64,000 nt of DNA from Acuticoccus sp965213555 (lineage in GTDB: Bacteria; Pseudomonadota; Alphaproteobacteria; Rhizobiales; Amorphaceae), in NCBI RefSeq assembly GCF_965213555.1, contig NZ_OZ243890.1:2542001-2606000 (forward strand). The letters are read 5' to 3'. A program made the translations under genes and the position numbers. The notes below the pieces were generated by a model. The model was not told the DNA's origin and did no database searches. It worked only from the letters and a program-made list of their open reading frames with translations. Positions 8,787 to 16,361 of this stretch are shown here, piece by piece. The stretch's first letter is position 1. Every line of letters starts with the position of its first letter.

Positions 8787-9764
8787 ATGGCCGCGTTCAT
8801 CGTCCGCCGCATCGTCCAGGCCGTCGTCGTCATGCTCGTCGTGGCGCTGATCGCGTTCAGCCTGTTCACCTTCGTCGGCGACCCGATCAACCAGATGGTG
8901 GGCATCGAGACGACGCCGGCCGAGCGCGAGGCCCTCCGCCAGCGGCTCGGGCTCAACGACCCGGTGCCGGTCCAGTTCTGGCGCTTCATCTCGAGCGCGG
9001 CGCAGGGGGACTTCGGCGTCTCCTACCAGTTCAAGCAGCCGGTGGCGGACCTCCTCGCCGCCCGCGCGCCGGCCACCCTCGAGCTGTCCATCGTCTCGGC
9101 GATCTTCGCGCTCCTCGTCGGCATCCCCATGGGCGTTTACACCGGGCTGAAGCGGTCCTCGCCGCTGTCCAAGGTGTTCCTCACCGTCTCGCTCGTCGGC
9201 ATCTCGCTGCCGCCCTTCCTCATCGGCATCCTCCTCATCTTCGTGTTCTCGGTGTGGCTCCAGTGGTTGCCCTCGTTCGGCCGGGGGGAGGTCGTCGACC
9301 TCGGCATCTGGACCACCGGGCTCCTCACGACGAGCGGGCTGAAGGCCCTCATCCTGCCGGCGATCACCCTGGGACTGTTCCAGATGACCCTCATCATGCG
9401 CCTCGTGCGCTCGGAGATGATGGAGGTCCTGCGCGCCGACTACATCCGCTTCGCGCGCGCCAGGGGCCTCACGGCGCGGGCGATCAACTTCGGCCATGCG
9501 TTGAAGAACACGCTGGTGCCGGTCATCACCATCACCGGGCTGCAGCTCGGCTCGGTGATCGCCTTCGCCATCATCACCGAGACCGTGTTCCAGTGGCCGG
9601 GCATGGGGCTCCTGTTCCTGCAGGCGGTGCAGAACGTCGACATCCCCATCATGGCGGCGTACCTCCTGCTGATCGCGTTCCTGTTCGTCGTCATCAACCT
9701 CGTCGTCGACCTGCTCTACGTGGCCGTCGACCCGCGCATCCGCCTGACGGGGCAGGCGGCGTGA
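8787..9764 (+). CDS. Dipeptide-type ABC permease, DppB/OppB-like
   Basis: A 325-residue inner-membrane permease. Seen: N-terminal helix beginning FIVRRIVQAVVVMLVVALIAF, the FVGDP segment and RLGLNDPVPVQFWRF block typical of DppB, and the EAA loop around RFARARGLTARAINFGHALKN. About six helices are predicted. It follows the hairpin after the binding-protein gene and overlaps the next permease gene by 4 nt (GTGA at 9761-9764). Confidence 0.92.
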   Translation: MAAFIVRRIVQAVVVMLVVALIAFSLFTFVGDPINQMVGIETTPAEREALRQRLGLNDPVPVQFWRFISSAAQGDFGVSYQFKQPVADLLAARAPATLELSIVSAIFALLVGIPMGVYTGLKRSSPLSKVFLTVSLVGISLPPFLIGILLIFVFSVWLQWLPSFGRGEVVDLGIWTTGLLTTSGLKALILPAITLGLFQMTLIMRLVRSEMMEVLRADYIRFARARGLTARAINFGHALKNTLVPVITITGLQLGSVIAFAIITETVFQWPGMGLLFLQAVQNVDIPIMAAYLLLIAFLFVVINLVVDLLYVAVDPRIRLTGQAA

Positions 9765-10750
9765 GCACGGAGGCCGACGCCCCGCAGACCGCCGACGGTG
9801 GAGCGCGCGCCGCGGTCGCGGCGGTGACGGTGCAGCCGCGCGGGTTCGCCTCGCGCGCGATCGACTCCGACCTCTTGCACGCCTTCACGCGCTCGCCGCT
9901 CACGATGGCGGCCGCGGCGGTGACCGCCTTGATCTTCTTATCGGCCGCGTTCGCGCCGTTGATCTCGCCGAGCGACCCGTTCGACCTTGCCTCGCTGTCG
10001 CTCCTCGACAGCCTGACCCCGCCGGCGTGGGAGGAAGGCGGCAACCCCGCCTACCTCCTCGGCACCGACGACCAGGGCCGCGACCTGCTGTCGGCGATCC
10101 TTTACGGCACGCGCATCTCGCTGGGCGTAGGCTTCGCGTCCGTCGCGCTCGCCGCGACGCTCGGCATCACGCTGGGGCTCTTGGCGGGCTACGTCGGCGG
10201 CGCGGTGGACACCGTCATCATGCGCGTCGCGGACGTGCAGCTCACCTTCCCGGCGATCCTCATCGCGCTCCTCATCGACGGGACGGCCCGGGCGCTCTTC
10301 CCCGAAGTGTCGCGGGAGGAGAGCGCGTTCACCGTGCTCACCTTGTCCATCGGCCTCTCCTTCTGGGTCCAGTACGCCCGCACCGTGCGCGGCTCCACGC
10401 TCGTGGAGGCCAACAAGGAGTACGTCATGGCGGCGCGGCTCATCGGCCTCTCGCGGATCACCATCATGGCGCGGCACGTGCTGCCGAACGTGCTGGGCCC
10501 GGTCCTCGTCATCGCCACCATCAACCTTGCGCTCGCCATCATCCTCGAGGCGACGCTGTCGTTCCTCGGCGTCGGCGTGCCGCCGACCCAGCCCTCGCTC
10601 GGCACGCTGATCCGCGTCGGCCAGGACTACCTGTTCTCCGGCGAGTGGTGGATCACGATGTTCCCGGGCGCGATGCTCGCCGTCCTCGTCCTCGCCGTGA
10701 ACCTCCTCGGCGACTGGCTGCGCGACGCGCTCAACCCAAAGCTGCGATGA
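9761..10750 (+). CDS. Dipeptide-type ABC permease, DppC/OppC-like
   Basis: A 329-residue partner permease. Seen: the LLGTDDQGRDLLSAILYGTR motif that marks DppC/OppC proteins, then an EAA loop around MAARLIGLSRITIMARHVLPN. The GTG start at 9761 overlaps the DppB-like stop codon; the longer frame upstream is shadow coding. The roughly 65-residue N-terminal cytoplasmic extension before the first helix is Ala-rich. A 25-nt gap separates it from the methyltransferase gene. Confidence 0.92.
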   Translation: MSTEADAPQTADGGARAAVAAVTVQPRGFASRAIDSDLLHAFTRSPLTMAAAAVTALIFLSAAFAPLISPSDPFDLASLSLLDSLTPPAWEEGGNPAYLLGTDDQGRDLLSAILYGTRISLGVGFASVALAATLGITLGLLAGYVGGAVDTVIMRVADVQLTFPAILIALLIDGTARALFPEVSREESAFTVLTLSIGLSFWVQYARTVRGSTLVEANKEYVMAARLIGLSRITIMARHVLPNVLGPVLVIATINLALAIILEATLSFLGVGVPPTQPSLGTLIRVGQDYLFSGEWWITMFPGAMLAVLVLAVNLLGDWLRDALNPKLR

Positions 10751-10775
10751 TGGTGGGACAGGGGGAGCCGACGCG

Positions 10776-11657
10776 ATGACGATCCGCCTCCTCGACGGCG
10801 GGATGGGGCAGGAGCTCTACCGCCGCGCCGGACGGCCGCCCGCCGGCTGGTCGGTGTTCGACAACGTCACGCGGCAGGACGACGTGAGGACGCTGCACGA
10901 GGAGTTCCTCGCGGCCGGCGCCGACGTCATCACCACCAACACCTACGGCGCCGGACGGCACAAGCTGAACCTCGCCGGCGCGCCGGAGCGCTTCGCCGAG
11001 GTCAACCGCGCGGCCTGCTCCGCCGCAGAGGCAGCGCGCGACAGGGTGAACCCCGCCGCCCTCATCGCCGGGGCGCTCGGCCCCCTGCGAGGCTCCTACC
11101 AGCCGGACGCGGTGCCGCCGAGCGACCTTGCGGAGGCGGAGTACGCCGAGCAGGCCCTGGTGCTCGCACCCCACGTCGACCTCTTCATCTGCGAGACGAT
11201 GACCATGGGGCGCGAGGCCCGTGCCGCCGCGCGCGCCGCGGCCTCCACGGGCCGGCCGGTGTGGGTCGCCTTCACGCTGCACGAGGACGGCTCGGCGCTG
11301 CGCAGCGATGAGCCCGTGCGCCTCGCCGTGCGCGCCCTCCAGGACGTTGCCGTCGACGCGGTCCTGTTCAACTGCACCTCGCCCGAGGCGGTCGGCCGCG
11401 CGCTGCCGGAGCTCGTCGCAGCGTCAGCGGGCCGCGCCGTCGGCGGCTACGCCAACGGATTCGAGGCGATCCCCGCCGAGTACGGCCACGGCAAGTCCGT
11501 CGCCGACCTCGACGCCCGGCAGGAGATGACGCCCGACGCCTACGCCGAGCACGTCGCCGCGTGGCTCGACGCCGGGGCGACCATCGTCGGCGGCTGCTGC
11601 GAGGTGGGCCCGGCCCACATCGCTCGCGTGAAGGTCCTCATCGGAGAGCGGCAGTGA
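10776..11657 (+). CDS. Homocysteine S-methyltransferase family protein
   Basis: A 293-residue protein of the MmuM/BHMT family, zinc enzymes that move a methyl group from donors such as S-methylmethionine or betaines to homocysteine. Seen: LLDGGMGQELYRR at the N-terminus, and the three zinc cysteines at about C200 (LFNC) and C274-C275 (VGGCCEVGP). The start has a GGGGGAG Shine-Dalgarno. It sits between the permease and ATPase genes of a peptide-type importer and overlaps the next gene by 4 nt, so it is part of the operon. This suggests the imported solute is a methyl donor or a methylated amino acid (inference). Confidence 0.88.
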   Translation: MTIRLLDGGMGQELYRRAGRPPAGWSVFDNVTRQDDVRTLHEEFLAAGADVITTNTYGAGRHKLNLAGAPERFAEVNRAACSAAEAARDRVNPAALIAGALGPLRGSYQPDAVPPSDLAEAEYAEQALVLAPHVDLFICETMTMGREARAAARAAASTGRPVWVAFTLHEDGSALRSDEPVRLAVRALQDVAVDAVLFNCTSPEAVGRALPELVAASAGRAVGGYANGFEAIPAEYGHGKSVADLDARQEMTPDAYAEHVAAWLDAGATIVGGCCEVGPAHIARVKVLIGERQ

Positions 11658-12643
11658 CCGGACCGGTGCTGTCCGTGCGAGGGCTCAAGGTCGAGTTCCC
11701 GACCCGCCGCGGGACGCTGCGCGCCATCGACGACGTCTCGTTCGACATCGCGCCCGGCGAGGTGCTCGGCGTCGTCGGCGAGTCGGGCGCCGGCAAGTCG
11801 CTGACCGGCGCAGCGATCATCGGCCTCCTTGATCCACCGGGGCGCATCGCCGGCGGCGAGGTCCACCTCGAAGGCCGGCGCATCGACACACTGCCCCCCG
11901 ATGAGATGCGCCGACTGCGCGGCCGGCGGATCGGCATGGTCTTCCAGGACCCGCTCACCAGCCTCAACCCGCTCTACACCGTCGGGCGCCAGCTCACCGA
12001 GACCATCCGCACCCACCTCGGCCTCGGTGCCCGCGCCGCGCGCCGGCGGGCCGTGGAGCTCCTCGACGAGGTCGGCATCCCGGCCGCGGCGAGCCGCATC
12101 GACGCCTACCCTCACCAGTTCTCCGGCGGCATGCGCCAGCGCGTCGTGATCGCCCTCGCCCTCGCCGCCGACCCCGTCCTCGTGGTGGCCGACGAGCCGA
12201 CCACCGCCCTCGACGTCTCGGTCCAGGCCCAGGTCATCAACGTCTTGAAGCGCATGTGCCGCGACCACGGCGCCTCGGTCATGCTGATCACCCACGACAT
12301 GGGCGTCATCGCCGAGACCGCGGACCGCGTGGCGGTGCTCTACGCGGGGCGGATCGCCGAGATCGGGCCCGTGCGAAGCGTGGTGCGCCAGCCACTCCAC
12401 CCCTACACGGTCGGCCTTATGGGCTCGATCCCCAAGCTCGACCACGCCGAGCCGCGCCTGACGCAGATCCCGGGCGCGATGCCGCGCCTCGACGCGATCC
12501 CGACCGGCTGCCCGTTCAACCCACGCTGCCCCGAGGTGTTCGACAAGTGCCGCACGGTGCGGCCGGACGCGATGCCGGTGCGCGACAGCCGCGTGGCCTG
12601 CTGGCTGCACGAGGGCGCCGCCCGGGCGTCGGCCGCCGCGTGA
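11654..12643 (+). CDS. Dipeptide-type ABC ATP-binding protein, DppD/OppD-like
   Basis: A 329-residue ATPase. Seen: Walker A GESGAGKS at residues 42-49, signature FSGGMRQRV, Walker B VVADEPTTALDV, and the C-terminal oligopeptide-transporter cysteine segment CPFNPRCPEVFDKC, which in relatives can bind a metal cluster. The GTG at 11654 overlaps the methyltransferase stop (GTGA); earlier in-frame codons are shadow. It overlaps the DppF-like gene by 4 nt. Confidence 0.92.
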   Translation: MTGPVLSVRGLKVEFPTRRGTLRAIDDVSFDIAPGEVLGVVGESGAGKSLTGAAIIGLLDPPGRIAGGEVHLEGRRIDTLPPDEMRRLRGRRIGMVFQDPLTSLNPLYTVGRQLTETIRTHLGLGARAARRRAVELLDEVGIPAAASRIDAYPHQFSGGMRQRVVIALALAADPVLVVADEPTTALDVSVQAQVINVLKRMCRDHGASVMLITHDMGVIAETADRVAVLYAGRIAEIGPVRSVVRQPLHPYTVGLMGSIPKLDHAEPRLTQIPGAMPRLDAIPTGCPFNPRCPEVFDKCRTVRPDAMPVRDSRVACWLHEGAARASAAA

Positions 12644-13626
12644 GGGACGCACTCGTCGAGGTCGCCGGGCTCACGAAGACGTTCGACGTCTCCGCGCCCT
12701 GGCTCGACCGGGTGATGAGCGGCACGCCTCGCCAACTCCTGTCGGCGGTCTCGGACGTCTCGTTCGCCATCCGCCGCGGCGAGACGTTCGCCCTCGTCGG
12801 CGAGTCGGGCTCGGGCAAGTCCACCATCGCCAAGATCGTCGTCGGCCTGCTCTCCCCAGGCGCCGGCGACGTCGTCATCGACGGCATCGCCGTGGGCCGG
12901 GACAGCGCCGCTTTGCGCGCGCTGCGGCGGCGTATGCAGATGATCTTTCAGGACCCCTACGCCAGCCTCAATCCGAGGATGCGGGTCGACAGGATCGTCG
13001 CCGAGCCGATCCGCGCCTTCGGCCTCCTGAAGGGGCGTCAGGTGGACGCGCGGGTCGTCGAGCTGCTCGAGGCGGTCGGCCTATCGGCGCGCGACTCCCA
13101 GAAGTTCCCGCACGAGTTCTCCGGCGGACAGCGGCAGCGCATCTGCATCGCGCGAGCGCTCGCCTCGAACCCGGCGTTCCTGGTGTGCGACGAGCCGACG
13201 AGCGCGCTCGACGTCTCGGTCCAGGCGCAGATCCTCAACCTCATGAAGGACCTGCAGGACCGGCACGGGCTGACCTACCTCTTCATCAGCCACAACCTCG
13301 CCGTGGTCCGCCACATGGCCGACCGGATCGGCGTGCTCTACCTCGGGCGCCTGGCCGAGGTGGCTCCAGGCCGCACGCTGTTCGCCGCGCCACGCCACCC
13401 CTACACGATCATGCTGCTCGGCGCGGTGCCGGACCTCGACATGTCGGGGCAGGATCGCGTGCCCGTCACCGGTGAGATCGCGAACCCGATCGATCCGCCA
13501 CCGGGCTGCCCGTTCCACCCGCGTTGCCCCCTCGCCAACGAGCGCTGTCGCGCCGAACGGCCCGAGCTCCTGCCGGCGGGCGAGACCCTCGTCGCCTGCC
13601 ATGCCGTGGAGGAGGGGCGGGACTGA
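12640..13626 (+). CDS. Dipeptide-type ABC ATP-binding protein, DppF/OppF-like
   Basis: A 328-residue ATPase that pairs with the DppD-like subunit. Seen: Walker A GESGSGKST, signature FSGGQRQRI, Walker B VCDEPTSALDV, and the C-terminal CPFHPRCPLANERC segment. The GTG start at 12640 lies in a 4-nt overlap with the previous gene. It ends the importer operon; 109 nt separate it from the acetyltransferase gene. Confidence 0.92.
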   Translation: MRDALVEVAGLTKTFDVSAPWLDRVMSGTPRQLLSAVSDVSFAIRRGETFALVGESGSGKSTIAKIVVGLLSPGAGDVVIDGIAVGRDSAALRALRRRMQMIFQDPYASLNPRMRVDRIVAEPIRAFGLLKGRQVDARVVELLEAVGLSARDSQKFPHEFSGGQRQRICIARALASNPAFLVCDEPTSALDVSVQAQILNLMKDLQDRHGLTYLFISHNLAVVRHMADRIGVLYLGRLAEVAPGRTLFAAPRHPYTIMLLGAVPDLDMSGQDRVPVTGEIANPIDPPPGCPFHPRCPLANERCRAERPELLPAGETLVACHAVEEGRD

Positions 13627-13735
13627 CGCCGCGTCGGTGCCTGCGTTGCCGCCTTGCCGCCTCGCGAACGCCCGTGCTAGCCGACGCCATGCCTCACCGC
13701 ACCGCCCGCTGAACGGCCGGCCCACGGTCTGCACC

Positions 13736-14275
13736 ATGCGCGAGCGGACGGTCCCCCACGACATCGTGCTGCGTCCCGAGCGGCCGGACGACGCCGACGG
13801 CGTCGAGGCGCTCTACGCGCAGGTGTTCGGTCCGGGTCGCCATGCGCGGATGGCCTACCGGCTGCGGGAGGGAGCGACGCGGGATCACACCGTCAGCGTC
13901 GTCGCGGTGCGCGGCGGCCTCGTCATCGGCGCCGTGCGCCAGGTCCGCGTCCTCGTCGGGGGCGCGCCGGCCTACCTCCTCGGACCACTGGCGGTCGCCG
14001 AAACGGCGGCCAAGCAGGGCATCGGCGGCGCGCTCATGCACCGCACGGCGGACGCGGCGGCCGGCACGCCCGCGCACGGCATCGTCCTCGTCGGCGATCC
14101 GGAGTTCTATGAGCCGCTCGGCTACCGCCCGGCCGGCGATCGCATCGTGATGCCGGGTCCGGTGGAGCGGCACCGGGTCCTGGAGCGCACGCTGCGGTGC
14201 GAGCTCGGCGGCCCGCTGGGGCTCGGCCCCTGGCTGGAGGAGCGCAGCGGGCTGCAGCCCTCTTCGCCTGGCTGA
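13736..14275 (+). CDS. GNAT-family N-acetyltransferase
   Basis: A 179-residue acetyltransferase of the YhbS-like group. Seen: IVLRPERPDDADGVEALY at the start, LLGPLAVAETAAKQGIGGAL carrying the acetyl-CoA motif (Q-x-I-G-G-x-L), and EFYEPLGYRPAG, a common ending of these proteins. The ATG at 13736 gives a full-length domain; upstream in-frame codons have no match to the family. It converges on the next minus-strand gene with only 19 nt between stops. Substrate unknown. Confidence 0.8.
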   Translation: MRERTVPHDIVLRPERPDDADGVEALYAQVFGPGRHARMAYRLREGATRDHTVSVVAVRGGLVIGAVRQVRVLVGGAPAYLLGPLAVAETAAKQGIGGALMHRTADAAAGTPAHGIVLVGDPEFYEPLGYRPAGDRIVMPGPVERHRVLERTLRCELGGPLGLGPWLEERSGLQPSSPG

Positions 14276-14294
14276 GCCCGCCAAGGGGATTGCG

Positions 14295-16349
14295 TCAGCG
14301 GCCCTCGCGCCACCAGGTGCCGGACAGGGCGAGGAGCAGGATCGCGAGGCCGAGGAAGCCGGCGAAGAGCGGCATCCGCTCGACGCCGGTGAGCTCGCTC
14401 GCCTCAGATCGCTTGAGGCCGATCCAATCGGCACCCGCCGTCGAGCGACCCTCCGCGCGCATCAGGATGCGCGGTGAGCCGTCGCCCGCCGCGACGCGAC
14501 GCACCGACCCCCGTGTCGCCTCGGCGACGGGCGCGAGCTGCTCGACGCTGGAGCGCAGGTCGCGTGCCTCCAACGGGTTGGCCGGGCCCACGTGACCGAG
14601 CGCGGTCAGCTCGCCGTCGGTCGCCCGGTAGAGCCCCATGTCCGGTGCCTCGACGGTGGCGCGCCAAAGCCCGGGCTGGGCCTCGGCGAGGGTGAGCTCC
14701 TCCGCCTCGCCGGACGGCGTCGTCAGCGTCACCGGCGCGACCTCGTCGGCGAGCGTCTGCCGCTCCACCACGAGCGCACCCTCGCCGCTGATGAGGCGCA
14801 GCGCCTCCTCCTCGAGCTCGGGCTCCTGCATCAGCCAGTGCGACAGGCGGCGCATCAGCGGCACGTGCGGACCGCCGCCGTCGTGGCCCCGTGCCCACAG
14901 CCAGATGTGGTCGGACATCATCGCGGCAACACGTCCCTCGCCCTCGCGCGACAGCACGAGGAGCGGGTTGCCCTGAGCGCCGGACATGACGGTCTCGCCG
15001 GCGATGGGCACGGCCTCGATCTGACGGTACCACTCGCTCCACGCCGGCGGCTCGGCCTCGCTGCCCGGCAGGTTGCGCGTCACCGGGTGGCGGGCGCCAC
15101 GGTCGGACACCTGTGGCCGGAACGCCTCCTCGATGATGCCGCCGGACGGGGCGACGGGCAGCGTCGCCGCGAGCGGTGTGTGGTAGATCGACCGCGGTCC
15201 GGCGTAATCCGGTCCAGCCGCGACGAGGACCGCACCACCGCCCAGGACGTACTGCGCGATGTTGTCGAAGTAGAGCGCCGGCAGCACGTTGCGCCGGTGG
15301 TACCGGTCGAAGACGATGAGGTCGAACTCGTCGATCTTCTGGCTGAACAGCTCGCGCGTCGGGAAGGCGATCAGCGACAGCTCGTTGATCGGTGTGCCGT
15401 CCTGCTTCTCGGGCGGACGCAGGATCGTGAAGTGGACGAGGTCCACCGCGGCGTCCGACTTCAGGAGGTTGCGCCACGTGCGCTCGCCCGCGTGGGGCTC
15501 GCCGGACACGAGGAGCACGCGAAGGTTCTCGCGCACGCCCTCGACGATGGCGACGGCGGCGTTGTTGACCGTGGTGAGCTCGCCCTCGACGGGCGCGACC
15601 TCGAACTCGAAGAAGTTGTCGCCGCCGTGCGCGACGTCGATGGTGACATCCAGCTCCTCGCCCACCGTAGCGAGGCGCGTCTCAGCGAGCTCATCGTCCA
15701 CCCGCACCTTGAGCTCGACGACGTTGCCCTCGGCGTCCGCGTCCTCCACACGAACCACCACGGTCTGCGAGGATCCGACGAGGCCGAAGCGCGGAGCCGC
15801 CACGATCTCCACCCGGCGGTCGCGCTCGTCGGCGCGGCCGACGACGAGGCCGTGCACCGGCGCCTCGAACGGCGCGGTCGTCGGCACGTCGTGCACCTGC
15901 CCGTCGGTCAAGAGGATCGCGCCGGCGATGCGGTCCGGAGGCACGTCCGACAACAGGTCGCCGAGCGGCGCGAACAGGATCGTGCCGTCACGGTCCTCCT
16001 CCGCCCGATCCACGGTGAGGGTGCGGACCTCGAGCCCCGGCGTCGCCTCAAGGCGTGCGACGAGGTCGGTGGCGAGCGCGTCGGTGGCAGGAACGCGGTC
16101 CGCGGTGCGCTGGCTCTGGGTGCGGTCGACGACGACGGCGACGACGCCGGACAGCGGCTCGCGCACCTCGCGCTGAAGCGCAGGGTTGAGCAGCGCGAAG
16201 GCGAACACGAGCGCGGCCGCGATCCTGAGCGCAGAGCCGCGGACGCGCCGCAGGAGGCCGAGCCCGGCGACGACGAGCGCCACCACCGCGAAGACGGCGA
16301 CCGCCCACACGGGGATGAGCGGGCTGAACGCGAGCTCGACGTCCGTCAT
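14295..16349 (-). CDS. Large membrane protein with amidotransferase-like fold, last gene of the MoxR cluster
   Basis: A 684-residue membrane protein. Two N-terminal helices (about residues 12-32 and 40-58) are followed by a long soluble part with a von Willebrand-like start (VVAVVVDRTQSQ) and a later class-I glutamine-amidotransferase-like segment (LLVSGEPHAGERTWRNLL, then VLVAAGPDYAG). A single C-terminal helix lies at about 660-678, before a short basic tail. No catalytic Cys of an active amidotransferase is evident. It follows the DUF4159 protein by 12 nt and is a regular member of MoxR-DUF58-DUF4159 clusters in alphaproteobacteria, where the proteins are thought to act together at the membrane. 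Its precise activity is unknown. Confidence 0.7.
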   Translation of the reverse strand: MTDVELAFSPLIPVWAVAVFAVVALVVAGLGLLRRVRGSALRIAAALVFAFALLNPALQREVREPLSGVVAVVVDRTQSQRTADRVPATDALATDLVARLEATPGLEVRTLTVDRAEEDRDGTILFAPLGDLLSDVPPDRIAGAILLTDGQVHDVPTTAPFEAPVHGLVVGRADERDRRVEIVAAPRFGLVGSSQTVVVRVEDADAEGNVVELKVRVDDELAETRLATVGEELDVTIDVAHGGDNFFEFEVAPVEGELTTVNNAAVAIVEGVRENLRVLLVSGEPHAGERTWRNLLKSDAAVDLVHFTILRPPEKQDGTPINELSLIAFPTRELFSQKIDEFDLIVFDRYHRRNVLPALYFDNIAQYVLGGGAVLVAAGPDYAGPRSIYHTPLAATLPVAPSGGIIEEAFRPQVSDRGARHPVTRNLPGSEAEPPAWSEWYRQIEAVPIAGETVMSGAQGNPLLVLSREGEGRVAAMMSDHIWLWARGHDGGGPHVPLMRRLSHWLMQEPELEEEALRLISGEGALVVERQTLADEVAPVTLTTPSGEAEELTLAEAQPGLWRATVEAPDMGLYRATDGELTALGHVGPANPLEARDLRSSVEQLAPVAEATRGSVRRVAAGDGSPRILMRAEGRSTAGADWIGLKRSEASELTGVERMPLFAGFLGLAILLLALSGTWWREGR

Positions 16350-16361
16350 GGGGTGGACCCC

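Noticed and set aside
6945..9497. Open frame of about 850 codons on the minus strand opposite the binding protein and DppB genes
   Set aside because: Asp/Glu/His/Arg-rich shadow of the importer genes on the other strand.
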